From an uncultured Muribaculaceae bacterium (GTDB lineage Bacteria > Bacteroidota > Bacteroidia > Bacteroidales > Muribaculaceae), in assembly GCA_910587235.1 (NCBI GenBank), contig CAJUKD010000006.1:1-64000 (forward strand): DNA of 64,000 nucleotides, in the 5' to 3' direction. The notes under the pieces are model-generated. The model saw only the letters and a program-made list of their open reading frames with translations, made no database searches and had not been told where the DNA came from. Position numbers and translations under genes: made by a program. Of this stretch, positions 43,304 to 51,288 are shown in pieces (position 1 is the stretch's first letter; the number at the start of each line of letters is the position of its first letter).

Positions 43304-44332
43304 ATGTCCGACATACGACAACACATAACAGCATTAATGGCAGCTGCGGCAATCAGCATGCTGCCGGCCGCAGCCGCCGAAAACAGCAATTCAGGCACAG
43401 AAGAAAAAAAAGTTGACTATATGCCGGAAATACACGGTGTTCTCCGCGCCCGGTGGGAAATAGACACGCAACACGGCGACCAACGATTCCAGATACGAAA
43501 CGCACGTGTAAACGTCAGCGGCAACGTAGCTCCGACCATAGGTTATTACATACAGACCGACTTCTGCGACGCCGGAACCATCAAAATTCTCGACGCATAC
43601 GCACGTGTGGGAATATTAAAAGGACTGGATCTGCGCGCCGGACAATTCCGAATGCCTTTCGGTGTCGAAACATTCCGCTCGCCGACAAACTATTTTTTCA
43701 GCAATCGCTCGTTCATGGGTAAACAGGTGATGAACTACCGCGCTGTAGGTGCACGGATCGCATATACACTGCCCGTCAGCCTGCCACTGACAATCGAAGC
43801 CGGCGCTTTCAACCCCGGTGCAATAAGTTCGCACACACCGTGGAACCGCACTGTGGCATACGCCGCAAAAGCTACGATGACTTTACCGGCTACAGGCATT
43901 ATCACCTCCGTGTCGTACGCATCGCTACGGCCTGAAAAACTGCGGGCCAATCTTATCGACGCTTTTATGGGATGGAAAAACGACAGCTGGTTTATGGCCG
44001 CCGAATACATGTTCGAAAACTACTGCGGAGGAAATATACGCAGCGCACACTCCTACATGGCCATGGCTGACTGGCACATGCCACTGAAACGCTCGGTGTT
44101 CAATCAGTTCTCTGTTCAGGGACGTTTCGACGGAATGGCCCGTCACACTGCTTTACGCAGTTCCGAGGAAGGACTGACCGACGCCAACCGCCTGACAGCA
44201 GGTGTCACACTCACTTACATCTACAAAATTTTTCGCGCCGATTTGCGCCTTAACTACGAACACTATCTGAACAATCGCGGAACAGAGCCTGCCCGCAATC
44301 TTATGTCGGCTGAAATAGTAGTGAAATTCTGA
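43304..44332 (+). CDS. Porin of the phosphate-selective porin O/P family
   Basis: A 342-residue outer-membrane protein with a signal peptide (ALMAAAAISMLPAAAAE). The family motif is RFQIRNARVNVSGNVAPTIGYYIQTDF, followed by LDLRAGQFRMPFGVETFRSPTNYFF, and the last strand ends SAEIVVKF. It forms a channel; the solute is not defined, and phosphate selectivity cannot be assumed. It is divergent from the 5-alpha-reductase operon and convergent with the WYL regulator gene. Confidence 0.88.
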   Translation: MSDIRQHITALMAAAAISMLPAAAAENSNSGTEEKKVDYMPEIHGVLRARWEIDTQHGDQRFQIRNARVNVSGNVAPTIGYYIQTDFCDAGTIKILDAYARVGILKGLDLRAGQFRMPFGVETFRSPTNYFFSNRSFMGKQVMNYRAVGARIAYTLPVSLPLTIEAGAFNPGAISSHTPWNRTVAYAAKATMTLPATGIITSVSYASLRPEKLRANLIDAFMGWKNDSWFMAAEYMFENYCGGNIRSAHSYMAMADWHMPLKRSVFNQFSVQGRFDGMARHTALRSSEEGLTDANRLTAGVTLTYIYKIFRADLRLNYEHYLNNRGTEPARNLMSAEIVVKF

Positions 44333-44335
44333 TTG

Positions 44336-45241
44336 TCAGTCTTTTTTATACAGTGCCAGAGCTTCGCTGAGTTCAGTGCGCATCATCGCACGCAATTCCG
44401 GCGGTTCGAGTACTTCCACTCTTGCTCCGTGACTTAGAAGTTCCTCCACAAAATCGGGGCTTATACGCATACGGTAGTAAAAGATCGAATAACTGTCATG
44501 AACAACTTCTTCCTGAGAACGATGCAAAGGGAGAGCCCTGAAATATTTAGCCTGCCGGGGATCGGTGCGCAAAGCTATACGCTTGGCTTCGTTATTGGTG
44601 AATACAATACCGAATGAATCCCGGAAATAACTTTCAGGATCGAACGACGGATCATCGTCGAACACATCAGGCAGCAGAAGGACGTCCGACATACGGTCAA
44701 GCGCATATGTCTTTATCTTTTTCTGTTCCCTATGCAGACCGGTGACATACCAGCGCTGACGGAAAATCTTAAGAAAATACGGCTCAACCACCACCCCGCG
44801 CGACGGAATGCTTCGGTAATAAGGATGATAAGTGAAGCATAGCGGATGATGTTCCCTCAAAGCTTCGATGACAGTCGACAGATGTTCGCGGGCCGACGGC
44901 ACATCCTCAACAAACACCCTGTCGGCCACAGCACATGCCGAGCCTACGACCTCACTCATTGCAGCCGAGTTTAGCAGCCAGTCAGTAAGACCTTCGGAAT
45001 TTGCACTTCCGTCGGTACGGATAAAATAATCGTATGTGCGCGCATCGAAGTCGATCTCTATATTGAAAAGTTCAGCAATAGCCTGTCGATAATTATAGAA
45101 TGTACGTCGCGCCAACGTCATGCCCCCTTCCGAAAAAGGAGAACGGCGCCAGCATTCGTCGAGTTCACGACGTGATATACGGCCATAACGGCGGATAGTA
45201 TCGACAAGCCAGATATAGCGTTTGAACAGGTCTTTTGCCAT
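44336..45241 (-). CDS. WYL-domain transcriptional regulator
   Basis: A 301-residue protein. The N-terminal winged helix (IWLVDTIRRYGRISRRELDECWRRS) precedes a WYL domain (PSRGVVVEPYFLKIFRQRWYVTGLHR) and a C-terminal WCX extension. WYL proteins sense nucleic acid ligands or other signals, often in DNA damage or defence contexts; nothing of that kind is adjacent here. I start it at MAKDLFKRY (45241) because the longer frame begins with TTG in the -7 element at 45260-45267 (TATATTTG, minus strand). Confidence 0.88.
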   Translation of the reverse strand: MAKDLFKRYIWLVDTIRRYGRISRRELDECWRRSPFSEGGMTLARRTFYNYRQAIAELFNIEIDFDARTYDYFIRTDGSANSEGLTDWLLNSAAMSEVVGSACAVADRVFVEDVPSAREHLSTVIEALREHHPLCFTYHPYYRSIPSRGVVVEPYFLKIFRQRWYVTGLHREQKKIKTYALDRMSDVLLLPDVFDDDPSFDPESYFRDSFGIVFTNNEAKRIALRTDPRQAKYFRALPLHRSQEEVVHDSYSIFYYRMRISPDFVEELLSHGARVEVLEPPELRAMMRTELSEALALYKKD

Positions 45242-45259
45242 CGGAAAATTATTTATACG

Positions 45260-45267
45260 CAAATATA
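45260..45267 (-). promoter_or_regulatory. Promoter -7 element of the WYL regulator gene
   Basis: TATATTTG on the minus strand, 18 bases upstream of the chosen ATG at 45241. It decides the start codon by excluding the upstream TTG. Confidence 0.6.
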
Positions 45268-45331
45268 TGAAAGTATGGGACGATAAGCCGCTCCTTGATG
45301 CAAATAAACGTTAAAATACATTTGTCACATT

Positions 45332-45360
45332 TTGAAATTAATAAATTTACGCTACCTTTG
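45332..45360 (+). promoter_or_regulatory. Promoter of tRNA-Ala
   Basis: TTG at 45332-45334 and TACCTTTG at 45353-45360, separated by 18 bases, end 20 bases before the tRNA. Confidence 0.65.
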
Positions 45361-45380
45361 CATCGCAAAAACGCCATAAC

Positions 45381-45454
45381 GGGGTATTAGCTCATCTGGC
45401 TAGAGCGCGACACTGGCAGTGTCGAGGTGAGCGGTTCGAGTCCGCTATACTCCA
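45381..45454 (+). tRNA. tRNA-Ala (anticodon GGC)
   Basis: A full cloverleaf: acceptor stem GGGGTAT with ATACTCC (one G-T pair), D arm GCTC...GAGC, anticodon stem CGACA/TGTCG with loop CTGGCAG (anticodon GGC at 45415-45417), T arm AGCGG-TTCGAGT-CCGCT, discriminator A. The CCA tail is not encoded. It is a single gene with its own promoter and terminator. Confidence 0.95.
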
Positions 45455-45460
45455 CAGTTG

Positions 45461-45494
45461 AAAAAAGCTTCCGACAATCGTCGGAGGCTTTTTT
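45461..45494 (+). terminator. Rho-independent terminator after tRNA-Ala
   Basis: GCTTCCGAC and GTCGGAGGC form a stem with one G-T pair across a short AAT loop, between an A run and a T run, starting 7 bases after the tRNA. Confidence 0.85.
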
Positions 45495-46400
45495 CATATT
45501 ACCCGATTCTTAATTTTATACACAATTATAAACACATTTACATGTTAAATATCAGGTAGTTATAAAGCTTATAAACATAGTGTATATAATTAATAAGCAA
45601 GCCATCTATTACATTTTTCAAATGATAATCTCTAATAATACAATTATTTTCAGGCAATATCGACGGCAACAGCCATAAACTGACAAATATCTTGATCGTA
45701 CTCTTTCATCTAAATACAAATATCAACAATTGTAATGTTGAGGACACCGAGATCCACGGTCACGGATTTGACAACAGTCGTCAGAATCGCTGTATCAACA
45801 TAGATTTAAACACTATATATATTTGATTATAAGATATATTACACAGTTATCAACACTATGTAAATAACCGCAGAGTGTTGGTTTTCCATATTCCTGTTAC
45901 TGATTCTCATTTTTTTCTTCGTTTTTTACTTATCCACATTCTTATCTTGCTTTAATTCTTTAATATAAATTTTTTATTTAAAAATAAAGAGTTTCTGTAT
46001 GAAGTATAATGGATGTTGATAATAGCAGTAACTTTTTGAGCATTCACTTGCATTTCTGCGTTATTGTATTCTATTGTCAGGTAATCAACTTGCTTTGAAC
46101 ATTTAAATATCTAACAGCCAGTATGAAATTCATGTTATCTACATTATGTTTATAACTGCTGATGACGAAAACTTTTACAAAAAAGATTGTTCATAAACCT
46201 GCTTTTTAAGTGTTCAAAATACGGTGATAAATGGATATGCCTGTTTTTTTGAGAGAAGAAAATATTGTATATGCCGGGCATCATCTTTATTTTCCAAATT
46301 TATTTATTGAAAGTTGTAGGAATAATATCGACAGTTTATCAACCGGTTTTCTACAATAATTGTTGATAATACTTACAGGCATTGATTTAATATATTCCGT
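45495..46400. other. AT-rich gene-free region with DnaA-box-like sites, candidate oriC
   Basis: About 1 kb between tRNA-Ala and mscL has no plausible gene and is much richer in A and T than its surroundings. It holds nonamers that match or nearly match TTATnCACA: TTATACACA (45516-45524), TTATCAACA (45847-45855), TTATCCACA (45930-45938), TTATCAACA reversed (46014-46022 and 46361-46369), TTATCTACA (46135-46143) and TTATCAACC (46336-46344). The gene to its left is on the minus strand and the 8 kb to its right is all plus strand. dnaA itself is not in the window, as is common in Bacteroidetes. Such nonamers also arise by chance in AT-rich DNA, so this remains a candidate. Confidence 0.4.
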
Positions 46401-46432
46401 ATGATTTAGTAGACCGTTTAATGATAATGATT

Positions 46433-46457
46433 GTAGGGACGTGCCGTGGCATGTTAC
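46433..46457. repeat. Single palindromic repeat unit (copy D)
   Basis: One 25-base unit with core GACGTGCCGTGGCATGTT. Its outer flank (CAATCATTATCATTAAA when read on the minus strand) is the same as that of the right unit of copy C at 56150-56174, while its inner side joins the sequence that follows the left unit there. It therefore looks like a pair collapsed to one unit by recombination. Confidence 0.75.
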
Positions 46458-46493
46458 TCTTAGATACTTTCACTCGACAATATCCAAATAAAT

Positions 46494-46525
46494 TTGGCTT
46501 TGCCCTCGACTTATTCGTATATTTG
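46494..46525 (+). promoter_or_regulatory. Repeat-linked promoter of mscL
   Basis: TTG (46494-46496) and TATATTTG (46518-46525) are 21 bases apart with GCTTTGCCCTCGACTTATTCG between, nearly identical to the promoter before the gene starting at 56007 and similar to that of bcp. The -7 ends 36 bases before the ATG. Confidence 0.7.
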
Positions 46526-46561
46526 CAAATCATCAACTATTATAATATTCAGTAATTCACT

Positions 46562-46987
46562 ATGAAAAAATTCTTACAGGAGTTCAAAGAATTTGCCATG
46601 CGTGGCAACGTTATCGACATGGCTGTCGGTGTTATCATCGGCGCCGCTTTCGGCAAAATTGTGACGTCGCTGGTAAATGATGTGCTTATGCCGGCTATCG
46701 GCATGCTCACCGGCGGAATCAATTTCTCCGACTACAAGTGGATTATTCAAAAAGGTGTTCAGGAAGGAAGCGAGATCATAACTCCTGAAGTAGCTATTAC
46801 GTGGGGTGCATTCGTGCAGACAATTATTGATTTTATAATCATAGCATTCTGCATATTCATTGCTATTAAAGCCATGAACAGGTTGAAACGCGAACCGGAA
46901 CCCGTCAAGGAAGAACCGGCAGCTCCCGCAGCACCTTCTGAAGTAGAATTACTGACAGAAATCCGCGATCTTCTCAAGAAAGACTGA
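46562..46987 (+). CDS. mscL: Large-conductance mechanosensitive channel MscL
   Basis: A 141-residue inner-membrane channel that opens on membrane tension during hypo-osmotic shock. The N-terminal helix and TM1 are [38 protein letters not shown], the central loop is short, and TM2 is [24 protein letters not shown]; the C-terminal bundle ends [15 protein letters not shown]. Length is normal. It is first in an operon with aroK and the alanine-dehydrogenase-like gene. Confidence 0.97.
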   Translation: MKKFLQEFKEFAMRGNVIDMAVGVIIGAAFGKIVTSLVNDVLMPAIGMLTGGINFSDYKWIIQKGVQEGSEIITPEVAITWGAFVQTIIDFIIIAFCIFIAIKAMNRLKREPEPVKEEPAAPAAPSEVELLTEIRDLLKKD

Positions 46988-47004
46988 AAATACTCTCTCA
47001 GTAC

Positions 47005-47556
47005 GTGCGACCTTGTTTTCTTATAGGCTTCATGGCCTCGGGCAAGACTACGCTCGGGCGTGCGCTTGGCGCACGTCCGGGTTATCGTTTTATAGATCTC
47101 GATGAAGAAGTTGAAAACGAGGTCGGGATGAAAGTGGCGGATATATTCGCTATGCGCGGCGAAAAATACTTCCGCAGCATCGAGAGCCGTGTATTGCGGC
47201 GTGTGGCCGGTGAAGCGGAAAAAGAGATGGATTCCACTTTTGTGATAGCATGCGGCGGTGGAACACCTTGCCACGACGGAAATATGGAGTTTATGAACAG
47301 TAAAGGAACATGTGTGCTTCTACAGGCAAGCGACGATGTCATATTGCGTAGGCTGCGTGAGGCGCCGGCCGGACAACGCCCTCTTGTCGACAATTCATGT
47401 AGCGATGATGAATTGCTTGCTTTCATCGCGGAGCGCCGGCAAAGCCGCCGATATTATTATGAAAAGGCTTCATGTCGATTCGATTCAAGCCGGCTTGAAT
47501 CGGAATCGGAAATAAACTGCTCTGTAGAAAGGTTTATTAAAGAATTAAATATCTGA
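47005..47556 (+). CDS. aroK: Shikimate kinase
   Basis: A 183-residue cytoplasmic kinase that phosphorylates shikimate in aromatic amino acid synthesis. Walker A is GFMASGKTT (residues 8-16); the shikimate-binding DLDEEVENE and MRGEKYFRSIE segments and the GGGTPC loop are present, and the lid region is RRLREAPAGQRPLV. The start is GTG, 17 bases after mscL; no ATG lies upstream in frame. It precedes the alanine-dehydrogenase-like gene by 7 bases. Confidence 0.94.
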   Translation: MRPCFLIGFMASGKTTLGRALGARPGYRFIDLDEEVENEVGMKVADIFAMRGEKYFRSIESRVLRRVAGEAEKEMDSTFVIACGGGTPCHDGNMEFMNSKGTCVLLQASDDVILRRLREAPAGQRPLVDNSCSDDELLAFIAERRQSRRYYYEKASCRFDSSRLESESEINCSVERFIKELNI

Positions 47557-47563
47557 CAAAATA

Positions 47564-48745
47564 ATGAACGGTCCAGCACCACTTGAAGAACTTCTGAGCG
47601 CTACAGTTTTGAATCGTACCATAAGCATCGGTTTGCCTGCGGCTGCCGGAGTCATGGAACATCGCTTTCCGCTTACGCCGGAGGCTGCAGCCATGCTTGT
47701 AAACCGTGGTTTCACCGTCAGGATGGAACGTGATGCCGCACGACATATACATTACAGCGACGAGAAATATCTTCGTGCAGGCGTGGAAATAACGGACCGT
47801 GCGGCGGCATTCGGCTGTGATATAGTGGTATATCTTCCTGTATTGTCGGCTTCCGATGCGCGTAAGATGCGTCGTGGCTCGCTTTTGCTCAGTTTCCTGC
47901 ATTATGGCGAGAATGCCGTTGACGGAATGAAAGTTCTTTTGGAAAGAAATATAATAGCGCTTGCACTTGATCTTATAGGAGATGATGGAGGCAATTTGCC
48001 TTTCGCCGACATACTGCACGAAATCGACGGTCGTGCGGCTATAGCCATTGCTTCCTCGCTGCTTGCCGACGCTATACATGGCAAAGGCATACTGTTAGGA
48101 GGTGTGGCAGGAGTAGTGCCGTGCGAGGTCATGATAATAGGTTCCGACATAGCTGCTTGTGCAGCTGCCGAAACAGCATGCGGGCTGGGTGCGACTGTAC
48201 GCATGTTCGATGATAATATATATCGGCTGCGTGAAGCCATCCGCCTTCTCGGATCCGGTGTGATAACATCGGCAGTTCATCCTCGGGTGTTTGAAAATGC
48301 CTTACGCTCGGCCGATATTGTTGTAGCCACCGATACATCCGATCCGCGGCGCACACGTGTCGATTCCGATATGGCGGCTGTGATGAAACGCGGAGTGATA
48401 AGTTTCGACCTTACATCCGACCCTGGGTCGGCATTTCCGTCGATGACACTTGTGGATCTCGACATGGCTTCTCCTTCCGATAATTCCATGAATGCTCCCG
48501 GACGTGTATGCTATATAAACGCCGGCAATGCAGTGCCCCGGACGGTGGCAATGGCGATGAGCAATACTTTCGTAACCATGCTCGACGATATACTCGTCTG
48601 TGACGGAGTCAGTAACGCACTTAAACTGAAGTCAGGTCTGCGGAACGCCGCATACACTTTCCTGGGCAAGTGTGTCAACCCATCCGTAGCCCGAAGCCTT
48701 GGCGTGCGGCATGTCGACATAAATCTCTTTCTTCAGTTTTCATAA
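47564..48745 (+). CDS. Alanine dehydrogenase/transhydrogenase-fold protein with altered active site
   Basis: A 393-residue protein of the AlaDH_PNT family. Family marks include EHRFPLTPEAA at the N-terminus (conserved Arg), LLSFLHYG (conserved His), GRAAIAIASSLLADAIHGKGILLGG and NAVPRT. Two features differ from active alanine dehydrogenases: the Lys of the K-x-x-P segment is replaced (VVYLPV), and the Rossmann GxGxxG is IIGSDIAACAA. It may have another substrate, a weakened cofactor site, or a regulatory role. It ends a plus-strand run with mscL and aroK. Confidence 0.75.
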   Translation: MNGPAPLEELLSATVLNRTISIGLPAAAGVMEHRFPLTPEAAAMLVNRGFTVRMERDAARHIHYSDEKYLRAGVEITDRAAAFGCDIVVYLPVLSASDARKMRRGSLLLSFLHYGENAVDGMKVLLERNIIALALDLIGDDGGNLPFADILHEIDGRAAIAIASSLLADAIHGKGILLGGVAGVVPCEVMIIGSDIAACAAAETACGLGATVRMFDDNIYRLREAIRLLGSGVITSAVHPRVFENALRSADIVVATDTSDPRRTRVDSDMAAVMKRGVISFDLTSDPGSAFPSMTLVDLDMASPSDNSMNAPGRVCYINAGNAVPRTVAMAMSNTFVTMLDDILVCDGVSNALKLKSGLRNAAYTFLGKCVNPSVARSLGVRHVDINLFLQFS

Positions 48746-48808
48746 CACATTCAATGAATAAAAGAGCAGCGTCACCTTATTTTCTAAGGTATAAAATATA
48801 AGTGCATC

Positions 48809-49462
48809 ATGTCTTATCAGAAGAGAAAATTTTATGTTGTTTGGGAAGGCCGGGCGCCCGGAATTTATGATTCATGGGAAGAGTGTAAAATACAGGTAGA
48901 AAACTTTCCCGGCGCGAAGTATCGTTCATATCCCACACAGAATGAAGCTACGGAAGCTTTCAGAGGAGATGCCTTCGAACAGCTCGCACTGATGCGCAAG
49001 CTGGCTGTACGTATTGTACCGGCTACTCCTGCTGATTACACTTCCAATCCCGAGATACGGACAGATGCAATAGCCGTCGATGGCGCCTGTGCAAAAAATC
49101 CGGGACCTATGGAATATAGGGCCGTGCATGTCGGAAGCGGCAAGGAAATTTTTAGAATAGGTCCTATAGAGGGCGGTACGAACAATATAGCAGAATATCT
49201 GGCTATCATACATTGTGCAGCTCTTCTCCATAAAAACGGTGATTATACGACTCCCATATATAGTGATTCGCTTACGGCTCGTTCGTGGATTCGTCGCCGT
49301 CATTCAAAGACTACCATTACACCATCGGCTGCCAATTCCCGCACATGTGAGCTTCTTGCCCGTGCCGACGCATGGATTGCTGTAAACGACATAGTCAATC
49401 CCTTGCTGAAATGGGAAACGGAAAAATGGGGCGAAATCCCGGCTGATTTCGGTCGAAAATAG
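48809..49462 (+). CDS. Ribonuclease H with N-terminal viroplasmin-like domain
   Basis: A 217-residue cytoplasmic nuclease that cuts the RNA strand of RNA-DNA hybrids. Residues 1-55 form the hybrid-binding domain (KRKFYVVWEGRAPGIYDSWEECK, then FPGAKYRSYPTQNEATEAF). The RNase H domain begins AIAVDGACAKNPGP and continues GGTNNIAEYLAIIHC and PIYSDSLTARSWI, giving the catalytic Asp, Glu and Asp. This two-domain type is frequent in Bacteroidetes. It is a single gene. Confidence 0.92.
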   Translation: MSYQKRKFYVVWEGRAPGIYDSWEECKIQVENFPGAKYRSYPTQNEATEAFRGDAFEQLALMRKLAVRIVPATPADYTSNPEIRTDAIAVDGACAKNPGPMEYRAVHVGSGKEIFRIGPIEGGTNNIAEYLAIIHCAALLHKNGDYTTPIYSDSLTARSWIRRRHSKTTITPSAANSRTCELLARADAWIAVNDIVNPLLKWETEKWGEIPADFGRK

Positions 49463-49532
49463 TGAAAAATATTAAATTTAATTATCTGAAAGTTAATTTT
49501 AATATAAACGCAATTGTTTTGTGATTTTTTTG

Positions 49533-49540
49533 TAACTTTG
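49533..49540 (+). promoter_or_regulatory. Promoter -7 element of the M28 peptidase gene
   Basis: TAACTTTG with a TTG 16 bases upstream (49514-49516), 22 bases before the ATG at 49563. Confidence 0.6.
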
Positions 49541-49562
49541 CACCAATCAAATACTATCCGTC

Positions 49563-50585
49563 ATGCACAGGCAAATTGCAACAATCACAGGAGTAATATT
49601 ATTGTCGGGTGCAATTCTTTCTTGTAATTCGAGCCATAGAAAATCGAGTGATGTACCGGCTGAGAATGCAGTTGCGCTACGCGAATTCAATTTTTTCAAT
49701 GCCGACTCCGCCTACAATAATGTAAGCCGGCAGGTGGCTTTCGGTCCGCGTGTGCCCGGCACAGCAGCCCATGATGCCTGCCGTGACTGGTTAGTAGAAG
49801 AACTGCGACGTTTCGATGCCGATACCGTCATTGTCCAGAACGGAAGTGTAGTTGCCTATAACGGTGATGTACTTCCCATCTCTAATATAATTGCATCATA
49901 CGCCGGCGAGGAAAATGACCGTATTCTGCTTGTCGCACACTACGATACCCGTCCTTGGGCCGACAATGAAACCGATTCTGAACTTCGCGCCAAGCCGATT
50001 CCCGGTGCAAATGATGGAGGAAGCGGCGTAGGAGTCCTGCTTGAGATAGCACGTAACCTGAATCTGCGCAAACCGCCGGTTGGGGTCGACATACTCCTTG
50101 TCGATGCCGAAGATTATGGCTCGAATTCGGGTTTTACCAACAGTCCTGAAACTTGGTGTCTGGGTACACAGTACTGGCTTAAAAACATGGTGCCATACAA
50201 TCTCGGCAATCTGCCGCGTTTCGGAATACTTCTTGATATGGTAGGCGGACGCGATGCGCGCTTCCACATAGAAGCGTTTGCGAACCGTTATGCTTCAGTG
50301 CCGACTGCGAAAGTATGGAACGAGGCTAAGGCTCTTGGGCTTAACGGCATATTCATCAATCAGGTAGGCGGTGCGGTGACCGACGACCATGTATTTCTGA
50401 CAGAGGCCGGAATACCTACCACAAATATAATCGAATGTCTTAATCCTGTCACTTCCGGTTTTCCTCCAAGTTGGCATACACATGCCGATAATATGGATCA
50501 GATCGACCGGGCTTCGCTTGAAGCGGTAGGACGCACTGTAATGAGTGTGTTATATCGCGAAAAGCCGTCAGTACACAATCTTTAA
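49563..50585 (+). CDS. M28-family zinc peptidase lipoprotein (glutaminyl cyclase-like)
   Basis: A 340-residue envelope enzyme with a lipobox (SGAILSC, Cys21). The zinc site is formed by VAHYDTRPWADNE, GANDGGSGVGVLLEIAR and DAEDYGSN, then the Asp of LLDMVGGRDA and the His of WHTHADNMDQID. The spacing fits the branch with bacterial glutaminyl cyclases and aminopeptidases; Bacteroidetes homologues include enzymes that cyclise N-terminal Gln of periplasmic proteins. Which activity applies cannot be decided here. Confidence 0.88.
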   Translation: MHRQIATITGVILLSGAILSCNSSHRKSSDVPAENAVALREFNFFNADSAYNNVSRQVAFGPRVPGTAAHDACRDWLVEELRRFDADTVIVQNGSVVAYNGDVLPISNIIASYAGEENDRILLVAHYDTRPWADNETDSELRAKPIPGANDGGSGVGVLLEIARNLNLRKPPVGVDILLVDAEDYGSNSGFTNSPETWCLGTQYWLKNMVPYNLGNLPRFGILLDMVGGRDARFHIEAFANRYASVPTAKVWNEAKALGLNGIFINQVGGAVTDDHVFLTEAGIPTTNIIECLNPVTSGFPPSWHTHADNMDQIDRASLEAVGRTVMSVLYREKPSVHNL

Positions 50586-50622
50586 TCTGAACGCAACTTT
50601 CTGCTGTCTGAAATAAATGTCG

Positions 50623-50630
50623 TATATTTG
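50623..50630 (+). promoter_or_regulatory. Promoter -7 element of the SufE gene
   Basis: TATATTTG ends 22 bases before the ATG at 50653. A frame starting at 50617 would begin upstream of the transcription start, so the shorter protein is correct. Confidence 0.6.
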
Positions 50631-50652
50631 TCATTATAAAAAAACACTACAG

Positions 50653-51081
50653 ATGACAATAGAAGAACGACAACAGGAAATCATCGACGAATTCAGCGAA
50701 ATCGATGACTGGATGGACCGTTATGGTTATATAATAGACCTTGGCGGAGCGCTACCTCCTATATCTGAATCACTTAAGACTCCTGACAGGCTTATCGAAG
50801 GCTGCCAGAGCCGTGTGTGGCTTGATGCCGAAATGGCATCAGACGGAACGGTACACTATACGGCCGACTCCGATGCCATAATAGTAAAAGGTATAATATC
50901 ATTGCTTCTTACAGTACTCAACGACCACACCCCGGACGAGATTCTCAATGCAGATCTCCGATTTATCGACGGGATAGGACTTAGTGAGCATCTTTCTCCT
51001 ACCCGGAGCAACGGACTGCTGGCTATGCTGAAGCAGATACGGGCTTACGCCGCTGCATTCAAAGCAAAAGCACAGGCATAA
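50653..51081 (+). CDS. sufE: SufE-family sulfur acceptor protein
   Basis: A 142-residue cytoplasmic protein that accepts sulfur from a cysteine desulfurase for iron-sulfur cluster assembly. IIDEFSEIDDWMDRYGYIIDLG, then LIEGCQSRVWLDAEM contains the acceptor Cys, and LSPTRSNGLLAMLKQIRAYA is the typical C-terminus. No suf operon is adjacent, so it probably works with SufS encoded elsewhere. Confidence 0.93.
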   Translation: MTIEERQQEIIDEFSEIDDWMDRYGYIIDLGGALPPISESLKTPDRLIEGCQSRVWLDAEMASDGTVHYTADSDAIIVKGIISLLLTVLNDHTPDEILNADLRFIDGIGLSEHLSPTRSNGLLAMLKQIRAYAAAFKAKAQA

Positions 51082-51190
51082 AAAAATGTCACTACCCGTC
51101 CCGGGCAGTGACATACTTAACCTATGATTCACTTATTAATTTGCTTTAATTCTGACTCTGAGTGAAAAACACTATTCCAGTTGGAATTTC
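51080..51190 (-). ncRNA. Possible small RNA opposite the sufE-helicase gap
   Basis: On the minus strand a TAACTTTG element (51197-51204) is followed about 110 bases later by a hairpin with stem ATGTCACTgCCCG/CGGGtAGTGACAT (51086-51098 with 51102-51114, one mismatch) and a run of T. That is the layout of an independent small transcript, with a small TTCC-AACT-GGAA hairpin near its 5' end. No -33 TTG lies at the usual distance. The hairpin might instead only serve as a terminator for sufE, although its T run is on the wrong side for that. Confidence 0.35.
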
Positions 51191-51288
51191 ACACGGCAAA
51201 GTTAATCACATATTTTGTAAAAAATCACTCCAAAATCGTAAATTAATAATTAATAACGATTATTTGATTTTGTAAGTATATATGTAAT

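Noticed and set aside
44336..45262. WYL regulator considered as the sign of a defence island
   Set aside because: Its neighbours are a porin and a tRNA; no nuclease, methylase or other defence gene is nearby.
45381..45454. tRNA considered as an integration site for a mobile element
   Set aside because: I found no integrase and no repeat of the tRNA 3' end downstream; the following DNA looks like a possible origin instead.
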